Source: PALSA-1335 sp965231025
Lineage (GTDB): Bacteria > Patescibacteriota > Gracilibacteria > UBA1369
Assembly: GCA_965231025.1 (NCBI GenBank)
Contig: OZ246407.1
Span: 124,001-188,000 of the forward strand
DNA length: 64,000 bases
Direction of reading: 5' to 3'
A program made the position numbers and the translations under genes. Every line of letters starts with the position of its first letter. The stretch's first letter is position 1. A model generated the notes under the pieces. The model made no database searches. It was not told the origin of the DNA and saw only the letters and a program-made list of their open reading frames with translations. Shown one piece after another: positions 1 to 6,812 of the stretch.

Positions 1-797
1 CCTTTCTGTTTCAAGAGGGAGTCGCCGACTTTTCCAAAAACGTATGATCCGATGCGGCAGGCATCAAAAGGGTTTGCCCCCTGGCCGATTAACGCGGCGA
101 TGTATCCGCTTAATACGTCTCCGCTTCCTCCCACGGTCATGCCCGCGTTACCGGTCGAATTCATGACGGTTGTGCCATCTTCCGAGGCGGCGATACTCTG
201 GGGACCTTTGAGCAAAATATTGATTTTAAGGTCCGTGGCAATGGTACGGGCCAGCACGACCTTGCCGGAAACGGACCCGGAAACTTTTACGTCCTTTCCC
301 GTCAGGTGTTCAAATTCGTTGTGGTGCGGAGTAATGACCGCTTTTTGCTGCAGAGGGAAATTCTTGATCTTCTGGAGAACCTGGATCGCCGAAGAGTCCA
401 GAACCATGGGAATCGGACAGTTTTCGATGATGCTTTTCATGGCTTCGGAAGTCTCTTCGCGTTCGCCCATGCCCGGCCCCATCAGAAGTACGTCGCATTT
501 TTTAGCGAACTCAAGAATCGGAGTGACGCCCTTCATATCCAGATATTCCCCCGGGAACTTTTTCACGATGAAATCGGGATAGTGGGTGCGGCTCACGTCA
601 AAATTGCACTCCGGGACGAAGATGTATGCAAGGTCGGCACCGCCGCGCAAAGCCCCATAGCCGCACAGCAGCGGAGCCCCGTAGTAATCGATGCTTCCGC
701 CTACGATCAGAATCCTCCCGTTCATACCTTTATGCGAATCTGCCGCGCGCTTTGGATAAGCGCCCCGGACATCTCCGGCCTTGGTAGTCTGAATCAT
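1..797 (-). CDS. nnrD: ADP/ATP-dependent NAD(P)H-hydrate dehydratase, C-terminus cut by window edge
   Basis: Repairs damaged cofactor by dehydrating NAD(P)HX with ATP or ADP (ribokinase-like fold, cytoplasmic). I read it on the minus strand from an ATG at 797; about 265 codons are visible before the window ends, against roughly 275-290 in the family, so only the tail is missing. Diagnostic pieces are the early GGSIDYYGAP segment, LLMGPGMG for the nucleotide/substrate pocket, the TPHHNEFEHLTG segment, and TVGGSGDVLSG near the C-terminus, whose Asp is the expected catalytic residue. No N-terminal epimerase (NnrE) domain is fused. It starts 10 nt after the eno stop codon, so the two are probably co-transcribed. 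Confidence 0.9.
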   Translation of the reverse strand, partial: MIQTTKAGDVRGAYPKRAADSHKGMNGRILIVGGSIDYYGAPLLCGYGALRGGADLAYIFVPECNFDVSRTHYPDFIVKKFPGEYLDMKGVTPILEFAKKCDVLLMGPGMGEREETSEAMKSIIENCPIPMVLDSSAIQVLQKIKNFPLQQKAVITPHHNEFEHLTGKDVKVSGSVSGKVVLARTIATDLKINILLKGPQSIAASEDGTTVMNSTGNAGMTVGGSGDVLSGYIAALIGQGANPFDACRIGSYVFGKVGDSLLKQK

Positions 798-807
798 ACG
801 CCCTGGA

Positions 808-2100
808 TTAGAAGCTAAGCTGCGTAAAAACTTTTTTGCCCAGGAACTGCGCCTTGGAACCGAGTTCTTCTTCTATCTTCATGAGGCGGTTGTATTTTGC
901 GACCCGCTCGCTGCGGCTCAATGACCCGGTTTTAAGCTGTCCCGTACTCAGGGCGACGGCCAGATCGGCAATCGTGGTGTCCTCGGTTTCACCGCTGCGG
1001 TGGGAAATGACGGTAGTCCAGGCCGATTTCTGGGCAAGCCGGATGGCACTCACCGTTTCGGTCAGCGAACCGATCTGGTTCACCTTGATCAAAATGGAGT
1101 TCGCAGCCTTCATGTCGATACCCTTTTGCAGACGTTCAACATTCGTGACGAGAAGGTCGTCGCCCACGATCTGCACTTTCTTTCCCACACGCTCGGTGAG
1201 GGTTTTCCAGGAGTCCCAGTCGTCCTCGGCGAGGCCGTCCTCAAGGGAAATAACCGGGTGCTTACCCACAAGATCAACCCAGTAATCCACCATCTGGGCG
1301 CTCGTAAGCTCCTCTTTTTTGCCCTTAATCTTAAAAGAATACACCTTCTTTGAGGCGTCATAAAACTCCGAAGCGGCCGCGTCCAGGGCGATAAAAACAT
1401 CCTGCCCGGCATGATACCCCGCCGCCTCAATCGCCTTAAAAACATATTCAAAAGCGGACTCCTGATCGGGAAGGCTCGGAGCATATCCACCTTCATCGCC
1501 CACGCTCGTGGCATATCCATTGGCTTTCAATAATTTGCCGAGATGATGGAAAATCTCAGCGCCCATCCGGATGGCTTCGCTGAAAGACGGAGCCCCGGCT
1601 GGCATCACCATAAACTCCTGGATATCCAGTCCGCTGTCGGCATGCTTGCCGCCATTCATAATATTCATCATGGGAACCGGAAGCAGCGTCGCTCCGGCAT
1701 TCAGAGAGGCATACAGTCCAACGCCTTTTTCAGCCGCGGCGGCACGCGCACAGGCCAGGGAAACCCCCAAAATGGCGTTCGCGCCGAGTTTGCTCTTGGT
1801 CGGAGTACCATCAAGTTGAAGCATCGCCTCATCGAGCCCCTGTTGGTCATCAACCTCCCGGCCGACCACCAGCGCGGCGAGATCCTTATTGACGTTCCCG
1901 CAGGCTTTTAAAACACCCTTCCCCAGGTACCGTTTGGCATCCCCATCCCTGAGCTCAAGGGCCTCATGACTACCCGTCGAAGCACCGCTGGGCACCATGG
2001 CCACGCCGGAGGCCTTTTCCGTGGTCACCGCAACCTCGACAGTCGGATTTCCTCTTGAATCAAGGATCTCCCGCGCATGGACAGTTTTGATTTTCGACAT
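808..2100 (-). CDS. eno: Enolase
   Basis: Converts 2-phosphoglycerate to phosphoenolpyruvate in glycolysis. The 430-residue length is typical. The N-terminal domain begins IKTVHAREILDSRGNPTVE. The barrel carries the metal ligands in FIALDAAASEF, VISLEDGLAEDDW and QIVGDDLLVTN, the catalytic Lys in ILIKVNQIGSLTET, and the SHRSGETEDTTIADLAVAL signature. GDEGGYAP supplies the conserved acidic catalytic residue. Nothing is missing. It is transcribed leftwards with nnrD immediately downstream; its promoter overlaps that of the divergent gene at 2300. Confidence 0.98.
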   Translation of the reverse strand: MSKIKTVHAREILDSRGNPTVEVAVTTEKASGVAMVPSGASTGSHEALELRDGDAKRYLGKGVLKACGNVNKDLAALVVGREVDDQQGLDEAMLQLDGTPTKSKLGANAILGVSLACARAAAAEKGVGLYASLNAGATLLPVPMMNIMNGGKHADSGLDIQEFMVMPAGAPSFSEAIRMGAEIFHHLGKLLKANGYATSVGDEGGYAPSLPDQESAFEYVFKAIEAAGYHAGQDVFIALDAAASEFYDASKKVYSFKIKGKKEELTSAQMVDYWVDLVGKHPVISLEDGLAEDDWDSWKTLTERVGKKVQIVGDDLLVTNVERLQKGIDMKAANSILIKVNQIGSLTETVSAIRLAQKSAWTTVISHRSGETEDTTIADLAVALSTGQLKTGSLSRSERVAKYNRLMKIEEELGSKAQFLGKKVFTQLSF

Positions 2101-2147
2101 AGAGAAAAGAAAAAAGGTCGCATTTAAAGTAATACAGACGCTGGAAA

Positions 2148-2176
2148 TTTACAATCCCAGAAAAATGCATTATAGT
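2148..2176 (+). promoter_or_regulatory. Promoter of the MBL-fold gene, overlapping the eno promoter
   Basis: Plus strand: -35 TTTACA (2148-2153), 17-nt spacer, -10 TATAGT (2171-2176). Transcription should start near 2183, leaving a leader of about 117 nt that contains the hairpin at 2222-2244 and the heptad tract at 2263-2297. Confidence 0.6.
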
Positions 2177-2197
2177 TCCTGAGCCACGCACGAACAA
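2169..2197 (-). promoter_or_regulatory. Promoter of eno
   Basis: Minus strand: -35 TTGTTC (2192-2197), 17-nt spacer, -10 TATAAT (2169-2174). The leader to the eno ATG is about 60 nt. The -10 shares bases with the rightward promoter at 2148-2176. Confidence 0.6.
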
Positions 2198-2221
2198 AGT
2201 GAGCAACATCTCAATGGAACA

Positions 2222-2244
2222 GGTTCCGGCGGGCCTCCGGAACC
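2222..2244. repeat. Perfect inverted repeat in the 5' leader of the MBL-fold gene
   Basis: GGTTCCGG (2222-2229), loop CGGGCCT, CCGGAACC (2237-2244). Eight GC-rich pairs and no U-tract on either side, so it is not a standard terminator. It lies in the predicted untranslated leader of the gene at 2300. Confidence 0.6.
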
Positions 2245-2262
2245 ATGAAACCTCATTCTAGA

Positions 2263-2297
2263 CCCTAAACCCTAATCCCTAAATTCTAAATTCTAAC
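2263..2297 (+). repeat. Heptad tandem repeat immediately upstream of a start codon
   Basis: Five exact 7-nt units: CCCTAAA, CCCTAAT, CCCTAAA, TTCTAAA, TTCTAAC. The tract ends 2 nt before the ATG at 2300. Similar approximately 7-nt-period tracts precede the starts at 56166 and 56451. There is no Shine-Dalgarno sequence. Confidence 0.7.
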
Positions 2298-2299
2298 CT

Positions 2300-2935
2300 A
2301 TGGAAATTACCTGGTACGGATACAACAGTTTTGGAGTCAAAACCAAGGGAGGGACGCTTGTCGTCGATCCCTACGCGAGCGATGTGGGTCTCAAATTCCC
2401 TGGAGTAAAAGCCAATGTTGTCATTTTGAGCAACGAGGAAAATAAGTCCAACAATGCGGAGGCCGTGGGAGGGGAACCAAAAGTCCTGACCTGGCCGGGT
2501 GAATACGAAGTGGCGGGCATTGCGATAACATCGCTCGAAATCACCTCCGCTGCTGAAGGCAAAAAAGCGGCCGGAAAAGACATGATCTACAGCTTTGACG
2601 CCGACGGGATGAAGGTCTGTTACATCAGCGATTTCACCGTTCCGGTCACCGACGAACTCATGGAGAACATCGGCGACGTGGATATTCTGGTCGTTCCCCT
2701 CAGGGGCAATCTGGAAGAGCTGCACAAAACCATCGAAGAGATTGAACCCCGCGTCGTGATTCCGGTCGGATACAAAACACCCGGCCTCAAGGCGGAGGCA
2801 GGTGATCTGGAGGCTTTCCTGAAAAAGACGGGGGTGCCTGCGGCAAATCCAAGGGACAAATTCACCGTGAACGGCCGCAACGAACTGCCGCAGGAAAAAA
2901 TGGAGGTCGTTGTTTTGGCTCCTCAAAACGACTAA
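2300..2935 (+). CDS. Metallo-beta-lactamase-fold protein, metal-site histidines apparently lost
   Basis: A 211-residue protein of the UlaG-like/COG2220 branch of the metallo-beta-lactamase superfamily. It opens with ITWYGYNSFGVKT and DPYASDVG, which match the family's strand-turn-strand start, and has LTWPGEYEV plus IEPRVVIPVGYKTPG further on. Where relatives have the HxHxDH metal motif, this one reads ILSNEENKSNN, with no histidine. It therefore may not bind two metals and may not be a hydrolase; a scaffold or binding role is possible. It stands alone between the eno promoter region and a tRNA gene. The start is the only ATG after the heptad tract. Confidence 0.75.
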   Translation: MEITWYGYNSFGVKTKGGTLVVDPYASDVGLKFPGVKANVVILSNEENKSNNAEAVGGEPKVLTWPGEYEVAGIAITSLEITSAAEGKKAAGKDMIYSFDADGMKVCYISDFTVPVTDELMENIGDVDILVVPLRGNLEELHKTIEEIEPRVVIPVGYKTPGLKAEAGDLEAFLKKTGVPAANPRDKFTVNGRNELPQEKMEVVVLAPQND

Positions 2936-2956
2936 TCAAACCGGAAAACCGCGCGT

Positions 2957-3032
2957 GACCCCGTAGTTCAAACGGATAGAACAAGGCACTCCTAAGGCTT
3001 AGATGCAGGTTCAATTCCCGCCGGGGTCACCA
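2957..3032 (+). tRNA. tRNA-Arg(CCT)
   Basis: Cloverleaf with acceptor stem GACCCCG (2957-2963) pairing CGGGGTC (3022-3028), D stem GTTC/GAAC, anticodon loop CTCCTAA (anticodon CCT), T stem gcagg/cccgc with one mismatch, and an encoded CCA (3030-3032). The innermost anticodon-stem pair is an A-G mismatch. It reads AGG codons. Confidence 0.92.
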
Positions 3033-3063
3033 AAACAAGTCAAGACGCACCATTGGGAAGAAC

Positions 3064-5721
3064 TCACTGTTGTTTTTGGTATGGCTTGATGAAACCGTTA
3101 CTTTCGACATAGGTTTGGATTGTCATATCATCCGGCGGCGGACAAATACCCATGCATCCGATTGGACCGTCGTCGTGGGTGTCCTGATAATGTTCCCAGG
3201 CTTTTTGCTGAAGACGTTCAAGCTCCGCCTGCCCTCTTTCCGGGTCATGACTGAAGGCTCTCATGTGCTTTTCCTCCATCAGCTGAATAAGCTGGGTAAG
3301 CCTTGTCTGCCGGGCGGCAGCCTCCGTATTCCCTCCCGCCATTCCCCCCAAAGACGCCCTCAGCGTATAGGCATTGATGAGAATATGGTTAGGGTTTTGT
3401 AAATACTGCTCCTGCGAAAACTGCTCACTCGCGGCTTTAATATGCGGCTCCAGAAGCAACTCGGGCATACGGTGCATGACCTCAAAATACATCCCGTCGG
3501 TCAGAACCAGCACGGTCTTCTTGGACTCTTTCATCTTGGCAAGAGCCTTGGCATTGTAGTTGCAGACATAACCGTCCACAAACACGTACGGTCGGGTGCT
3601 TTGCGAAATCATCTCAATCTCTTTTTCGTTAAAATCCCTTTCCGGATATCGTAAATGAAGCCCTCCATCTCCCTGTAAAAGCAGTCTGAATTCGTCCTCC
3701 GGAAACTCGGAGTGCGGCTGGTTTTCCTGACGTTTTTTTGCGGAATTTTCCGATTTAGAACCTGTAGCATCCGTTGGTATATATTGCGGGACAACCAAGA
3801 CGAGTTCTCCGCTATATTTCCTGGCGCTCTCACCCTTGGGGGAAGCAAGAAAATGTTTCAAGCCCATGGAAAGACGCGCAGTTCCCAGATCCAACTCGAT
3901 GCGGGGAATTGAAGTATTGAAAATTTCCCGCCAGGTATTCTGTCCGAAAATAGCGTGGTCCTCGTACCTGACCTGCTCAACGGCGAACGCGTTTATTCTC
4001 TTGATCGTCGCAGGGGAAGGGTTGATGAGGCCGGGAAGTTCCCCGACACCGGCGCCGTATCCGAATGCCATTCTGCCGCCGTTGAAAGTTTTCCAGCTGA
4101 TACGGTCGGACAGCTCGATATCCGGATAATCCTTCTGTTTCCACGGAAGAATCTCTTCCATGTCCTCCTCTTTCCACTCGCCCTCAGGCCCGAGACTTTT
4201 GCCTTCGTTCAGGACGACCACCCATTCGGCCGTCTCCATGGTCACAAAAGGATTCACGGGCGGAACTGGACCCTCTCCCGGTTTGATTGCACGCTCCAGA
4301 TTTCGCTTATGCTTGGCGGTTTCTTCTTCATGCCTTTTCTTCTGGTCTTCGTATTCCAGTTCACGCCGGACCCGTTCATTTTCTTCGCGGACCTTTTTGG
4401 AACTTGGCGGAAGCTTCATCCCCTCCGTTTCCTTTGGAGCAAATTTCTTTTCCTTGTACAAAAACTGGTGGTTATTTGAAGCATTTTTCAGCCGTCCATC
4501 CGCTTGAGGTTCTTTAAAAGCCGTATCGTCATTGATCGTCGGAAGATCGGCTTGTTGCTCTTCTTTGGGGACTTCATCGACATGCTTCACGATTTTTTTA
4601 CCCGCGGTGGAAAGCATGTATTCGTCGAGAGTAAAAGTAATGGTTCCCTTCAGATCTTCTTTTTTCAACATTTGTACTCCGGGTTCCATAACATAGATAT
4701 CATTCCCCACCTCAAACAGTGCGCGGATATGATCGCCAAATTTCTGCAGGAGTATATCTTTGCGCCGCTCCGGATAAAGGTATTCCAGCGCCATGGCCTG
4801 GTACTTTCCGCGGGCCTTGCAGTTCCCGCGCTTGCCCTCTTTTTTCCGCACCAGATATTCGGCGAGCGAAGTGCGCGTGGGCTCATAGGCATCATTTTTT
4901 TCATCTTTTTCGGAAAGCCCCACGACCTTCTGTAAAAATTCACGTGTCGGTACCGCCGGTTTCTCCTTGTCCAGAGCCTGCATCTCTTCAAGGAATACGG
5001 CTTTGGCCTTTTCGATATCCTTTGGATCAATGCCCAATCCGAGCAATTCCACCTCAAATACAAAATCACGGAAAGAAACTTTTTCACCTTTCTCCAGGCG
5101 TTCCAGCAGATTTTTCTTGTATTCATCAAATTTGGCCTGGTCGATGCGCCCTGCGCGTTCAGCTTTGCGTTGCTCGATGGCTTCCTGGGCCTTTTTGAAA
5201 CCTTCCAACGCGTCGGGATCAATCTCCCCGATAAGCTTTTCCGCATCCTCTTTCCCAAGCTCTTTCACTAAACTTTCACGCACTTCCTCCTCCCATTGTG
5301 GGGGAGTTTCATCCTTCATTTTTTCCTTGATCTTCTCCTCGAGTGCAGGTTCCTGATGCTCCTTACCAAGGACAAGTCCGTGACCGCCGCCAAAATCGAT
5401 AAATCCCAGGCTCCAGTAGCGATGACCTTCTTTGTCCGTCCTTCCAAAAATGATAGGACTGTGCGCCAGGAAAGAAACGAGGAGACCCCATTTAAAAAAG
5501 CGGTCGAGTTTATGTTTCAACCGGTCAACTTCCGGGGCCGATCGTGCCGCTTCGGCCTTTGCTTTGGTCTTGGCCTGGATCTTTTTTACCGGACCTTTTT
5601 TTGGAGTCGTGTCGGTGGATTCTTTCCCTTCTTTGGCACTGTCTTGCTCAACACCCTCACGGACATTGGGGTCGGTTTCACTTTCGGACGACTCGGTGCC
5701 TTTTTTTTTCTCGTCAGTCAT
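3064..5721 (-). CDS. Large charged protein with a hydrophobic segment and a transglutaminase-like core (unknown function)
   Basis: I do not recognise a named family for this 885-residue protein. Residues 1-65 are Lys/Glu-rich and probably disordered. Residues 77-93 are hydrophobic and may be a membrane anchor. Residues 120-260 are helical and highly charged. At 299-349 there is a pattern resembling transglutaminase-like cysteine peptidases: GNCKARGKYQAMALEYL with Cys301, then DHIRALFEV with His331, then YVMEPGV with Glu347 where relatives usually have Asp. The C-terminal 250 residues contain YVFVDGYVCNYNAKALAK and VLVLTDGMYFEVM, then a Cys-containing tail. The transglutaminase reading is an inference. 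It converges on the tRNA-Arg gene and lies divergent from the FemAB gene. Confidence 0.7.
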   Translation of the reverse strand: MTDEKKKGTESSESETDPNVREGVEQDSAKEGKESTDTTPKKGPVKKIQAKTKAKAEAARSAPEVDRLKHKLDRFFKWGLLVSFLAHSPIIFGRTDKEGHRYWSLGFIDFGGGHGLVLGKEHQEPALEEKIKEKMKDETPPQWEEEVRESLVKELGKEDAEKLIGEIDPDALEGFKKAQEAIEQRKAERAGRIDQAKFDEYKKNLLERLEKGEKVSFRDFVFEVELLGLGIDPKDIEKAKAVFLEEMQALDKEKPAVPTREFLQKVVGLSEKDEKNDAYEPTRTSLAEYLVRKKEGKRGNCKARGKYQAMALEYLYPERRKDILLQKFGDHIRALFEVGNDIYVMEPGVQMLKKEDLKGTITFTLDEYMLSTAGKKIVKHVDEVPKEEQQADLPTINDDTAFKEPQADGRLKNASNNHQFLYKEKKFAPKETEGMKLPPSSKKVREENERVRRELEYEDQKKRHEEETAKHKRNLERAIKPGEGPVPPVNPFVTMETAEWVVVLNEGKSLGPEGEWKEEDMEEILPWKQKDYPDIELSDRISWKTFNGGRMAFGYGAGVGELPGLINPSPATIKRINAFAVEQVRYEDHAIFGQNTWREIFNTSIPRIELDLGTARLSMGLKHFLASPKGESARKYSGELVLVVPQYIPTDATGSKSENSAKKRQENQPHSEFPEDEFRLLLQGDGGLHLRYPERDFNEKEIEMISQSTRPYVFVDGYVCNYNAKALAKMKESKKTVLVLTDGMYFEVMHRMPELLLEPHIKAASEQFSQEQYLQNPNHILINAYTLRASLGGMAGGNTEAAARQTRLTQLIQLMEEKHMRAFSHDPERGQAELERLQQKAWEHYQDTHDDGPIGCMGICPPPDDMTIQTYVESNGFIKPYQKQQ

Positions 5722-5825
5722 AGGAATGCTTATTTCAAGCTATTATAACATAAAGCAATTAATCAGTCTACGGCCCGGTTCGGCTGAAACATGATACAAT
5801 TCATGCAGTTTTTCAAGAGAATTCG

Positions 5826-6794
5826 ATGTTGCACTGCAAAAATATAACCAATGAAGCGTGGGACCATTACACAAAGGAGAATCCGGATTTCCCCTTCATG
5901 CAGTCAAATTTCTGGTGTGAATTCCGTGAGAAAGTCGGCTGGAAAAGCTGGAAACTGGGTGTCTTTGATGGGAAAAAGATGGTAGCGGGTTCGGCGGTTT
6001 TGAAATTCGTGGGAAACGGTAAGGAAAAAACAAACTTCCTTTCCATCCCTGAAGGTCCGTTTTTACCGTACAAAGACAAAAATGCCGGAAAATACTGGAA
6101 AGCGATCCTTGACTGTATTGAAGAAAAAATCGTTGATCGCGAACCGGATCTTAAAACTACCTATTTGCGGATTGAACCCCGTACGGAACACGACCCCGGA
6201 TTTTTCAAAGATTTTAAAGCAGCGTCGGAAACGTTTGAACCCCGCAATACGCTCGTCATAGACCTCACCCGGTCCGAAGAATCACTCCTGAAGGAAATGC
6301 ACCCCAAAGGACGATACAACATCAGGGTGGCGCAGAAACACGGAGTCACGGTGAAGGAAGGACTTGGCCGAGGTAATTACGAACATTTTCTCGAACTCTA
6401 TGCCAGCACGGTCGGGAGGAAAAATTTCCCGTCAAAACAACAATTTTATTTTGATAAACTCCTGCCGATTCTGGAACGAGAAAAGGCCGGAACGATTTTT
6501 GTCGCCGAGTATGAAAACACCCCCCTGGCCGCGGCTTTGGTCATTTTTTTCGGCAGCCGGGCGACCTATTTTTTCGGGGGATCATCGGACAAGCGCCGCG
6601 AAATAATGGCTCCCTACCTGCTCCATTGGGAGATCATGCGTTTTGCAAAAAAGGCCGGATACGCCGAATACGATTTATGGGGGATAGCTCCGGAAAATAT
6701 TCCCGACCATCCCTGGAAAGACATCTCCACCTTCAAAAAGAAGTTCGGAGGAACGGAACGCCATTTTTTGCACTCGCTGGATAAAAAATATTAG
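5826..6794 (+). CDS. FemAB-family aminoacyltransferase (peptidoglycan cross-bridge type)
   Basis: The 322-residue protein has the double-GNAT layout of FemX/FemAB enzymes, which transfer an amino acid from aminoacyl-tRNA to the lipid II peptide stem at the inner face of the membrane. Recognisable pieces are PFMQSNFWCEFREKVGW and SIPEGPFLPY near the N-terminus, LRIEPR, LKEMHPKGRYNIRVAQKHG (a very typical FemAB segment), a middle region FLELYASTVGRKNF, and AEYDLWGIAPE with HPWKDISTFKKKFGG near the end. No tRNA-synthetase-like coiled-coil insertion is obvious. The exact amino acid and acceptor cannot be told from sequence. It stands alone as a gene, with a convergent DUF4012 gene 18 nt downstream. 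Confidence 0.85.
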   Translation: MLHCKNITNEAWDHYTKENPDFPFMQSNFWCEFREKVGWKSWKLGVFDGKKMVAGSAVLKFVGNGKEKTNFLSIPEGPFLPYKDKNAGKYWKAILDCIEEKIVDREPDLKTTYLRIEPRTEHDPGFFKDFKAASETFEPRNTLVIDLTRSEESLLKEMHPKGRYNIRVAQKHGVTVKEGLGRGNYEHFLELYASTVGRKNFPSKQQFYFDKLLPILEREKAGTIFVAEYENTPLAAALVIFFGSRATYFFGGSSDKRREIMAPYLLHWEIMRFAKKAGYAEYDLWGIAPENIPDHPWKDISTFKKKFGGTERHFLHSLDKKY

Positions 6795-6812
6795 GACGGA
6801 CAAAATGCGCCG

